This document shows positions 56,349-64,000 of a DNA stretch of 64,000 bases, in pieces. Position 1 is the first letter of the stretch. Each line of letters opens with the position of its first letter. Below the pieces are notes generated by a model. It was given only the letters and a program-made list of their open reading frames with translations, had not been told where the DNA came from and made no database searches. Source of the DNA: Apoda limacodes. Its lineage: Eukaryota > Arthropoda > Insecta > Lepidoptera > Limacodidae. The stretch lies in contig OX291562.1 of the NCBI GenBank assembly GCA_946406115.1, positions 4,122,001 to 4,186,000 on the forward strand, read 5' to 3'. Both the position numbers and the translations under genes were made by a program.

Positions 56349-56364
56349 GTTTGTGATGTTTTTG

Positions 56365-56600
56365 TAAATTGTATATTAAGGGTGGTAAGTTCCTCTTACT
56401 ACTACTAACGAGAGGTTATTTGGCCGAATGCTTTAATGACTCGAGTTTGTAACATCTGTACCGCACATGTTACACACAATGTTTTTGAGTTTAGGAGTTA
56501 AAAAGTTTTGGCTGAAGTCAAAACTTGTAATTGCTTGGTTACATATCTTGAACTACAGATGGTGCTTTAATACATACTTCATAGAATAAAGTCTATTTTA
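56365..56600 (-). repeat. dispersed repeat family X, inverted copy
   Basis: The reverse complement matches 4720-5050: gcaccatctgtagttcaag, cgagtcattaaagc and ataacctctcgtt. Confidence 0.7.
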
Positions 56601-57473
56601 AAATAGTATATATTCAATAGACAGTAAGCGCGCAGTGCATTCATACATATGTCATGGAGTAATTAAGGTCTTAGCACCTGCTTTACCTGCACGTATCATT
56701 ACGTTTTATAACTGTTTACAAGTTAGTATAATGATAAAGCTATTACTGAATATTTATAAACATGAAAAATGTCCTCACTGTTCTATACTGAACATTAACA
56801 AAATGGTAAATGGGCCGTATCAACTAAATAGAAACAATGGAAAATGTGGTTTGGAACAACGATTCATATTAAATACGTAAAAGCGTTTTGCAGACATTTT
56901 ATTATTGTTGTGGTTGCTCGTCTATTTTGTTTGTTGAATAATTTATGTTTTAACGAAAGGTTCAATTCAGGTTTCAAATCATTATGGACTGTGCTGAATT
57001 TGGTCTCTACACAAAAGTACAAGGTCTGATTTAGGACTTAAAAACTGTTTGTATTTTTTTTGTTAGTACTTACATTATTTACTGACTCAAACTGACGACT
57101 GCTAAAATTAGCACCATTTTATCGCTCCTCATCTTATGTCATTGATATAACACACTTAAGGCTATGGCATACCCTAGTAAAGGATTGCTGTAGCGACCAG
57201 TGTACAAAGACATATTACACTATTGAAGCATACACAGAGACACAGTTCCATGTATGATAGGTCCTAGCACATGATCGCACATTGAAAGTCTCGATTATCT
57301 CAGTTTTTCTCGATATAAAACACAAATATTTATTTAAAACTATAATATATATATAATTCTAACTAAACTGGGGAAAGGCTGATGAAATTTACCCTGGAAA
57401 TGTCACTTTTAATTAAAAAATAAACTTTCTTTGACATAGGTTTGAAAACTGACTTTAGAATTATTTTGGTTTT
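56601..57473. other. AT-rich intergenic sequence, nothing recognised
   Basis: ORFs at 56635-56880 and 56844-57029 have no recognised domain. Confidence 0.4.
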
Positions 57474-57685
57474 TAGGGTTCCGTACCCGAAGGGTAATTA
57501 GGAACCCTATCACTAAGGCTCCGCTGTCCGTCAGTCCGTCTGTCACCAGGCTGTACCTCATGAACCGTGATAGTTAGACAGTTAAAATTTTCACAGAAGA
57601 TGTATTTCTGTTGCCGCTATAACAACAAATAATAAAACCCTTCGAGCGCGAGTCCGACTCGCACTTGGCCGATTGTTTTTATTAG
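57474..57685 (+). repeat. gttccgt dispersed repeat, compact copy
   Basis: Both family ends seem present: agggttccgtacccgaaggg at the start and cgagtccgactcgcacttgg at the end, with ctcatgaaccgtgatag between. A good reference copy of about 210 bp. Confidence 0.8.
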
Positions 57686-58011
57686 AATAAGATCATAAAG
57701 ACCAAAAATAAAAATAAAAAGTCTGACTAAGATTGTATGAAAAGATCAAATGATACATTTATTATATAAAAATACCTATAATTTTTAATCAAGGTATAGT
57801 AGTCGAGCAAAATTGTATTACCAACTATAATATAAAAAACTATTCAATAAACGATAGTACTAAAGCATTGCTTTAACTTTGTTACTAAATGAGTATCTAA
57901 GATTCCAGGATGAATATAAAGTAAGAAACGTGACAGGAATTTCTAATTCGTAGTCTTTTAAGCATCTCACCAATTCAGTTGGTGACGTAAGAAAATTTAG
58001 AAATCTTTTTA
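57686..58011. other. intergenic, nothing recognised
   Basis: No coding sequence or shared repeat seen. Confidence 0.35.
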
Positions 58012-58382
58012 TCTTTACTAATATTATAAAAAGGAAAGGTTTGTATGTAAGTATGTTTGTATTGAATAGGCTCCGAAACTACTGGACCGATTTGAAAAAT
58101 TCTTTGAACATGGGCTACTTTTTACCGCGGGAAAATGCTTCATCCCTTTGGGAAAACCGGTAATAGGACAACGGGTAGTAAGAATTGTCCTTCCGTACTT
58201 ATCTTTTTCACATAATTTCTAAACGGCTTAAAAGATTGAGTTGGGTATTTCGATGGCTACACAGACACTAATGTATTATGCCATTAAGGAGGAAACATTT
58301 AATTGTTTTTTGTTGGGAGCTGCCGTAAGAACCTACGCCGATAACGAAATCTAACGCAGGCGAAGCCGCTGGCGCAAGCTAG
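58012..58382 (+). mobile_element. non-autonomous Helitron-like element, 371 bp
   Basis: 5' end tctttactaatattataaa; internal ctactggaccgatttg, ttaccgcgggaaaatg; 3' part gctgccgtaagaacc, acgccgataacg and acgcaggcgaagccgctgg ending CTAG at 58379-58382. It is longer than the 31673 copy in the middle. Confidence 0.75.
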
Positions 58383-58819
58383 TAATTCATAAGGGCTGTC
58401 ATTTTTCTTTAAACAGAAATCATTAATTTATAAAATATGACAATTAATACTTTTCTGTTTAAATTAGTAGAAATCTTGTATTTTTAATATTTTAAATGCA
58501 ATAAAAATACGTATAAGTACATGTAACATATTTTAGTACAAAAATGTTACATGTACCTAAACTTATTTTTACAGCAGGGCTAAATAGGTGTCAAATTTAT
58601 TTAGCTCATAGCTTTCACGCTGTGCATGCATTTTTCGTTTTGATAAATACCTAGGGATATTTCTAGTATGCGTAGACAATACTAAGTAAAAACACGGAAC
58701 CCAAATACGCAAAGACAACCATTAGACTGACGGATCAAATTCAGTGATAATATATTTACGTAAAAGGGACACTGCACTTCCATTGGTTATTGAAAGGAAT
58801 TAATGCTGCTTTTTTATCC

Positions 58820-59075
58820 GACTACGACAAAGTCCAAAAGAAGGGTTATGTGTTTGACCTGTATGGTTGTCCGACTCTATGTTACCTCTTAACTACTAAA
58901 CGGCTAAACCGATTTTCATAAATTATACGTGGTTAGATTCGTCTTAACCACTGGAGTATCATTTTTAAAAACTATCGAGTAGATAATTTAAAAGGTTTAA
59001 AAGGTGATTTCAAGCAAATGTTGAAAAAAATAACACAAAAAGCTGTAAAAAAAAAAAAAAACCCGACTGCAGAAA
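58820..59075 (+). repeat. MITE-like repeat piece (cgactacgacaaagtcc...aaacccgactgcag)
   Basis: Contains gaagggttatgtgtttgac, aaacggctaaaccgatttt and ends in an A-run then cccgactgcag. The next copies at 59195-59475 and 59475-59790 share the cgactgc termini. Confidence 0.5.
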
Positions 59076-59194
59076 CATTAAGAAATAAACAGAAGTAAAA
59101 CATAATAAATATACATATATATATAAAAGAATAATTATTTGGATTTAACTATAAATAGCAATATAACTTGTAACTTCTCATTTGAGGATCTTGT

Positions 59195-59239
59195 GAAAAA
59201 CATTACCCGACTGCGGAAAAAAGGCGGGTAATGTTTTTC
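59195..59239. repeat. perfect 15-bp inverted repeat (hairpin) with 15-nt loop
   Basis: gaaaaacattacccg (59195-59209) and cgggtaatgtttttc (59225-59239) are exact reverse complements. Confidence 0.92.
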
Positions 59240-59474
59240 GAGCGTATGTAAGTATGTCTATGTATGTCTATTACTTTGGCACACCCTACAGCCTCAACGG
59301 CTTGACGGATTTTGACATGCGACGTGTCATTTGATTTGTCGTTATTGTGTGAGTGACACAAGGTACATTAAAATTTCTTAAAAATTAAAATTGCGGATTT
59401 AATGCGGGTAAAAACATTTTTTTTCAAGAACCTCGAGTTTGGTATCAAAAAAAAGGACACTAAAATCTGTGAAT

Positions 59475-59790
59475 AAAAATAAAACCGACTGTAAGAACTG
59501 AAAAGAAGTAAACAAGTGCCCCTAAAACATATTGAATATTTATCTTACAAAATATTATAGGCGGGACTTATTTAAATACAAGAACAAATAATACAGATTG
59601 CTCACACTATAAAGTAGTTACCTTGAAATGAGTCCCGGCTGCTTTTAGTTAAATGAGTCCCGGCTGCTTTTAGTTAAATGAGTCCCGGCTGCTTTTAGTT
59701 AAATGAGTCCCGGCTGCTTTTAGTTAAATAGTTGGTATGTTTTAATTTCTGTTTAGTTCTTAAAGTTTTTGCAGTCGGTTTTTTTTAATT
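59475..59790. mobile_element. MITE-like element with terminal aaaaccgactg inverted repeats
   Basis: The left end aaaataaaaccgactgtaag and the reverse complement of the right end (aaaaaaaaccgactgcaaaaac) match as imperfect terminal repeats about 310 bp apart, followed on both sides by agaact. No ORF. A four-unit minisatellite sits inside. Confidence 0.6.
59626..59725 (+). repeat. perfect 25-bp minisatellite, four units
   Basis: aaatgagtcccggctgcttt plus tagtt occurs four times without a mismatch (59626, 59651, 59676, 59701). Confidence 0.97.
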
Positions 59791-60378
59791 TTTAATATTA
59801 TTTCGATATACCTCACTTACGCATCTTAATCTCATCGGTAATAGATAAGTTTAAAAACAATAGACCGTCTCGTAATCATATTGCGAAAAAAAAAAAAACT
59901 CAAAAAAAATATCTGATGGTTAACAAGTAGTAGGATCAACAGAAAAGTCTTTGATAACAAGATTTATAAACAGCTGCTAACTTTCCTTACAAAGTAATTT
60001 CCATTTGACATTGATCTGTTTGAGGTACAACAAGAACTGATGGAAATTATTAAACAATTCATTAAAAAGTTCTTCAAAGGGTTTTAAATTGTGGTAACAA
60101 ATAAACTTTATAAAAGCTTTGTTAGTAACTTGTTGCGGCCTTTTAAACTCTTTGTTTTTTAAAACTTCTTTCTACATTTTTGTACCGGATTTTTCTTTTA
60201 TATTTTTGGACATTACACACAGCGTCGTCTGGCCCCAAACTAGGCAAAGCTTGTGCCCTATGAATACCAGACAACGGATGCAAATACGTGAATTTACTTT
60301 ATTTTGTAAATACACACGCATTATACATATAAATACACTCAGTCTTAAAACAATCACAAATAATAAATGTTTGTCTTG
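59791..60378. other. intergenic, nothing recognised
   Basis: The overlapping ORFs at 60119-60463 and 60172-60453 run on opposite strands through AT-rich DNA and into the tRNA-like piece; neither is convincing. Confidence 0.4.
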
Positions 60379-60421
60379 TGTGGGAATCGAACCCACGCTC
60401 CTCAATTCAGCAGTCGGGGTA
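60379..60421 (-). repeat. truncated tRNA-like sequence
   Basis: Minus strand: B box ggttcgattcc with adjoining arms (gagcgtgg...ccacac), but the 5' half with the A box is missing. Related to 195-262. Confidence 0.55.
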
Positions 60422-60479
60422 ACAAACAATAATAATTTGAATATAATAAGCAATAGATATTAATTAAATATATTGATAT

Positions 60480-60790
60480 TTGTCCACTGTTTATAAGGTC
60501 ACAAGGATTAAGAAAATATATCATACATGCCATGTCTTGGCTACATAAATAAATATTTACATAGCATATATGCAGCCAAAAGATTTAACTCAAGCCTGGA
60601 CTCGAACTTGCTACTCCTTACATTCCGTGTAACTGCTCTACCAATGGAGCTATCGAGGCACAAGTCTGGCCGATAAAAACTGCAACTACATCTTTGCCAT
60701 GGAAATGCGCTCCTTACTAACGTAACAAGCAACTCTTACAGTGACTTATAAAGTCCTAGTAGATCAATCTTACAAATTATTATTTTCTTT
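60480..60790 (-). repeat. tRNA-headed dispersed repeat, copy 2
   Basis: Same family as 50590-50960: catacatgccatg, gccaaaagatttaactc, tRNA-like head, ccatggaaatgcgctcc and cagtgacttataaagtcctag. Both outer ends carry ttataaggtcac / ttataagtcac-type sequence. Confidence 0.65.
60594..60660 (-). repeat. tRNA-like head with good A and B boxes
   Basis: Minus strand: A box tagctccattgg and B box agttcgagtcc. Best preserved pol III-type promoter of the family in this window. Acceptor pairing is poor, so a SINE head rather than a tRNA gene. Confidence 0.65.
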
Positions 60791-60924
60791 TCATTAATAT
60801 CCTGATTTCCTGTGGAAAGATGTAAAGGCCTATTTCAAAATCCACACTATCGGAGGGAGCAAGTTGATACAATTTAAAAATATGTATTTCCTAAATATCT
60901 GAAGGACAAATTATAACAGAGGCT

Positions 60925-61300
60925 ACACCGATGATCCGCTATAGGCTAGACCGCGAAAATACGCCGTTTTTGTGCAAATTTTGTGGCTAAACTATAGCAT
61001 CTAAAGCATTGAACAAAATATATGTTATAAAACTTGCTTTTGTCTAGTGCATTACCTTGCTGAATGATTTTCATTTATTGTATTTAATGCAATAAAAAAT
61101 CTGGAAGTGACCGTTGTTTCAACACTTGTGCAAATTTTTAAAGCGTGTTTTGCATTTGCTTATAATGAAAGTTGGTTAAATAATAAGAATAGCTTGTTAT
61201 CTAGTGCATAGACTCTAAGTTGTAGCGAAAAGTCAAAAAATGTGACTACAAAACGGTAATAACGTTAAATTCCATACAAAAAAATTAATGTTAAAAGTCA
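60925..61300 (-). repeat. repeat inverted relative to 14865-15215
   Basis: High visible identity to the reverse complement of 14865-15215 over about 370 bp, with small indels. Confidence 0.85.
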
Positions 61301-62000
61301 AAGTCAAAGTCAAAATGGTTTATTCAAATAAGGATTTTACAATCACTTTTGAATCGTCAAAGTTATAAAATATTATTTTTTGAACCCTCCCACCTTCCCG
61401 CCGATTCACAATGTTGTTGATTTCTACCGAGAAGAATCCGGCAAGAAACTCGATAGTTACTCTTTTAAAAACACTATCAATAATACAAATAAACTAAAAT
61501 ACAATTAATGTTTTAAATAAAAAAAATTAAGTCGTACAATTTTATGTTATTTCCATTTTAATTTGGTTTACCTATGCATCCTGTAATTGAGCATCATCAG
61601 TCCTTAGGATTTTTATCATTTACATAGTCTGAAATATTGTAGTATGCCTTTTTACAAAGTACCTGCTTGATAAAAGATTTAAATTTACTTATTGATAGAT
61701 TTTGAATTTTATTGGGAACTTTGTTGTAAAAGTGTATACATTGCCCCATAAAAGAGTTACTTATTTTGTGTAGACGTGTATCATGCACCAACAGCTTAAT
61801 TTTACTTCTAGTATTTACTTTGTGAACGTCACTTTTCTTGCTGAAACTATTGATATTTTTATGTACATATAAAAGATTTTTATATATGTACTGCGACACT
61901 AAAGTTAAAATTTTTACTTCCCTAAACCTATCCCTCACAGATATCCTAGATCCTAATTTATAAATAGCACGAATTGCCCTCTGTCAAGCCCTACAACTCA
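61301..62000 (-). mobile_element. 5'-truncated non-LTR retrotransposon, 3' end
   Basis: Minus strand: coding end at about 61985-61597, then a 3' UTR with gccggattcttctcggtag, then a tail rich in (gtcaaa) on this strand at 61303-61320. Simple-repeat tails of this type are common in lepidopteran LINEs. The clade cannot be fixed from the short coding part. Confidence 0.7.
61597..61985 (-). pseudogene. C-terminal end of a LINE reverse transcriptase protein
   Basis: An open frame with RAIRAIYKLGSR, RFREVKILTLVSQYIYKNLLYVH, NTRSKIKLLVHDTRLHK, FMGQCIHFYNKVPNKIQ and FIKQVLCKKAYYNISDYVN, then a stop. The pattern LT..S.YIY...LYVH...(FYN)K.P..I is that of the C-terminal region after RT in many insect LINEs. 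It is 5' truncated before the RT core, so no activity. Confidence 0.7.
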
Positions 62001-62329
62001 AGTCAAAGTATTGTATGGGTACTGAAAATTACTAATGCAGAGGTAATGTCAAAATCATACGTTGATTATAGACATATCGCTTACAAAAGTCCTAATAAGG
62101 ATTAATTCCCTTATCCCTTTTCTAACTTTTACTGAGGCGTAAAATTTGCTTTGTAGTATCGAGATGGGAAGTTTTCAAGACGGCATTGGTGCGTTATAAT
62201 TTTGTCTATTCATCTCTTAAGCCGTTATGATGAAAATAGAAGTTTTTGAAGCAGAATACGATAATTATGCTTTCAGTCAGCCAAGTGGCAAGTAAAATTA
62301 TTTTCATTACACTCACTTGTTAATAGTGT
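62001..62329. other. intergenic, nothing recognised
   Basis: No coding sequence or shared repeat seen. Confidence 0.35.
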
Positions 62330-62594
62330 TATTATGTGCTAATAAAGCGGGTGATAAGAGCTTCCTTGGGAGACGGGCTTTTCCTAATACATTTTACTTT
62401 TCTTTGAGCAAAGCGTGCGTTCATAGAACCCAGGGGCGGTAATGACGCGTTTGGTCTATTAATATGTATAACGGCTGTTCTTTGGATCTAAATATGTTTT
62501 GTTTGTTTTTCGTTTAGTGTGTAGTATGTTTTCACTTCAGCCGAAACTTTTAATTCATAAATTCTCTAGATGTATAAATACATATTGCAACATG
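62330..62594 (+). repeat. dispersed repeat family X, third copy
   Basis: Matches 4560-4830: aaagcgggtgataagagc, acattttacttttc, ggtaatgacgcg, cagccgaaactttt and cataaattctctagat. Ends where the LTR-like sequence begins. Confidence 0.7.
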
Positions 62595-62809
62595 TAGGCA
62601 TTGCGAAATGCACTTCCTCACGTGGAACGTCCAATTAGGTCGCACGAGTAACGGAAATCACGTTATGCTTAGTCAGTAAGATAGAATTAGTAACTTTTGT
62701 TATAATATAAAATCAATCAATATACGATCGTCAACTGAACAACATGTATTTTACTTAATTCGACCATCAACTTGTCTCCATCATCAGAGCGCCTAGGCAG
62801 CGCTCCTCA
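62595..62809 (+). repeat. candidate 5' LTR (about 215 bp)
   Basis: The interval begins TG (tgtaggcattgcg) and ends CA (cgctcctca). It is followed at once by tggcgaccctttgct, which has the TGGCG start and position of an LTR-element primer-binding site. The right boundary is better supported than the left. No second LTR lies in the window. Confidence 0.4.
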
Positions 62810-62824
62810 TGGCGACCCTTTGCT
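62810..62824 (+). other. candidate primer-binding site
   Basis: tggcgaccctttgct directly after the LTR-like CA. The primer tRNA is not identified. Confidence 0.4.
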
Positions 62825-63048
62825 AAAGAACCAAGAAAAATCACATTTTATCAGAAGAAACGAAGTAAGAAAATTTCAAAAGACTGCGAAAATGAAGACC
62901 AAATGTTTTACAAAATATTAAAAGAACAAACAAGTCTGAACACATTATGAAGATCCTGCCAAATTTTCAAGAAAAGTAGACAAGAACGTGCCAATTAAAC
63001 AAGAGAACTTCACCAAAAACACACAAAAGAATTCAAGCGTACGAGCAG

Positions 63049-63155
63049 TGTCCAGGGTTTTTCCCGGCCCACGGAGTCCAGGGTATAGCCCGGCCCATGA
63101 AGAACGATGTCCAGGGTTTTCCCGGCCCACGGAGTCCAGGGTATAGCCCGGCCCA
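63049..63155 (+). repeat. GC-rich minisatellite, period about 59 bp, with a half-unit of about 30 bp
   Basis: tgtccagggtttttcccgg, cccacggagtccaggg and tatagcccggccca form one unit; the second unit starts at about 63108 and differs by one T. Within each unit, gtccagggt...cccggccca occurs twice. Confidence 0.9.
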
Positions 63156-63405
63156 CCCCTCACAGACGGAAGCACCCAGCTCAAGTACGATGTGCTATTG
63201 CAGCCGCGCCGCTGCCGCCGAGCCAACCGACGCTCCGCACCGCATCGCCAATACGTATTTTTAGTATAGACAACTAGACAAGAAAGTTTTAGGTATCTAT
63301 AATATAACATATCTATTGCTTAGTAATTTTTATATGTAACTTTTAATTTTTATTAGTAAATAAGTTGATAGGGGACACTAAGGAAATATATGACTTTATT
63401 TAAGT

Positions 63406-63663
63406 TTGCATGTCACAAGAGAGGTAGAAACGTCAGAAAGTGTAGATAAGGGCACACAAACCGAAAAAATATCATCCGAAAATTTTGATATCAAAACTGC
63501 TATCTCCCTATTGCCTATTATGACAAGCCAGGAGCAGGTAACTACCCAACTGATAGATAGCATTCAGTTACGGGTCCATGCTCAACGATACCGCCCAAAA
63601 ACCATTAATACAAATCGTGTGACTGTGATGGCAATAGCCGATAGAGACCCCAACTGTCAGTAG
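63406..63663 (+). CDS. gag-like ORF fragment of an LTR retrotransposon (uncertain)
   Basis: An 85-codon open frame reads KGTQTEKISSENFDIKTA, LLPIMTSQEQVTTQLID and IQLRVHAQRY before a stop. The pattern FD(I/L)KTA..LLP.MT.QE.VT.QLID resembles the N-terminal part of gag in some insect Ty3-type retrotransposons. It is far shorter than a normal gag (300 or more residues), so it is truncated or frame-shifted. The likely LTR end and primer-binding site 0.6 kb upstream support the call. The downstream pol would lie outside or be lost: 63664-64000 shows no coding similarity. Confidence 0.4.
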   Translation: MHVTREVETSESVDKGTQTEKISSENFDIKTAISLLPIMTSQEQVTTQLIDSIQLRVHAQRYRPKTINTNRVTVMAIADRDPNCQ

Positions 63664-64000
63664 CGATTTATAGCTAGGTAGATATACCTACACTTTCGAT
63701 ATATGTCTATATCGACTACTATATATTGTCTTTTACTAAGTTTTTGTGTGGGCTAGATTTTCAGTCACCACAGTTAGTACAATAAGTTAAGTACTTAATC
63801 TAGAAGGTTCTATGGAACAACCTCTCCCTCTGATGGGGTTTTTTTATTTTATTATAAATATAGAACAAAATTTGTATTTGTATTCAGTCAATCAAGAAGC
63901 TTCAAGAAGTATCTATCATTTACTAATATATAATGTTTAAAGTGAAATATTTGTAAATATGTGTTAGAATTAAGTTAGAAGCATAAGTAAAGCTGAATAA
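63664..64000. other. AT-rich end of window
   Basis: Contains a short palindromic segment (ggttctatggaacaacc, about 63806-63822) and the T-run after tgatgggg. No gene recognised. Confidence 0.35.

Larger units (their letters stand above)
55715..56350. repeat. two head-to-head or tail-to-tail pieces of the tRNA-headed repeat, split by a CR1 insertion
   Basis: The segment 55865-55945 (agtgactcataaagtc, cattaatcttac, cacaaatcatcatag) is the inverted counterpart of 56040-56124 joined to 56291-56330. It also matches 60720-60780 and 50600-50725. The CR1 fragment at 56125-56290 interrupts the right arm. Confidence 0.65.

Noticed and set aside
3535..57685. CRISPR-like array from the repeated gttccgt segments
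   Set aside because: Copies are far apart, diverged and differently oriented; this is a dispersed eukaryotic repeat.
60119..60463. Overlapping opposite-strand ORFs as a gene pair
   Set aside because: Both run through AT-rich DNA and a tRNA-like remnant, with no domain and no codon-use support.

Overview
The window looks like transposon-dominated intergenic DNA from a lepidopteran insect (moth or butterfly). This is inferred from the mixture of families: polyA-tailed CR1/Jockey-type LINEs whose 3' end carries the tacggtccgcctgatggtaa motif, short Helitron-like elements that start near tactaatattata and end in CTAG, and dispersed repeats with a gttccgtacc core. BEL/Pao, mariner, pogo-like and Merlin-like remnants are also present. 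I recognise no host protein-coding gene, no functional tRNA or rRNA gene and no CRISPR array. The species cannot be named from the sequence alone.

Region by region. 0.2-3.3 kb: a tRNA-like sequence, a long minus-strand CR1-like LINE with a reverse transcriptase broken by one stop and two small indels, and directly beside it a Merlin (ISXO2-like) transposase with one internal stop. 3.5-6.5 kb: dispersed repeats, a GC-rich 166-bp tandem repeat and a chimera of two LINE 3' ends. 7.8-11.3 kb: a decayed BEL/Pao retrotransposon followed by a Helitron-like element. 11.6-13.4 kb: two more CR1-like copies, one with a 0.9-kb internal deletion. 13.9-27.3 kb: two blocks repeated in the same order, Jockey copy B (minus strand, deleted) with a 45-bp inverted repeat at its 5' end, and Jockey copy A (plus strand). 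Copy A has an uninterrupted 1013-codon ORF2, a polyA tail and an 11-bp target-site duplication. 27.8-30.3 kb: a second decayed BEL/Pao copy. 31-41 kb: Helitron-like elements, microsatellites, CR1 fragments, an 803-bp pogo-like element with TA-flanked terminal inverted repeats, and a full-length but broken mariner. 44.1-48.7 kb: Jockey copy C (minus strand) with an 11-bp target-site duplication, inserted into an older dispersed repeat; it retains the 5' UTR but has lost most of ORF1. 50-62.6 kb: tRNA-headed repeats, minisatellites, a small inverted-repeat element and a LINE 3' end. 62.6-64 kb: what looks like the 5' end of an LTR retrotransposon (LTR end, primer-binding site, GC-rich minisatellite, gag-like ORF) that may run off the window.

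The elements do not form a pathway. What the window offers is a layered insertion history: target-site duplications and interrupted repeats show that Jockey C is younger than the gttccgt repeat it split, a CR1 fragment is younger than the tRNA-headed repeat it split, and Jockey A is probably the youngest large insertion. ORF2 of Jockey A is the only long open reading frame with all expected catalytic motifs.
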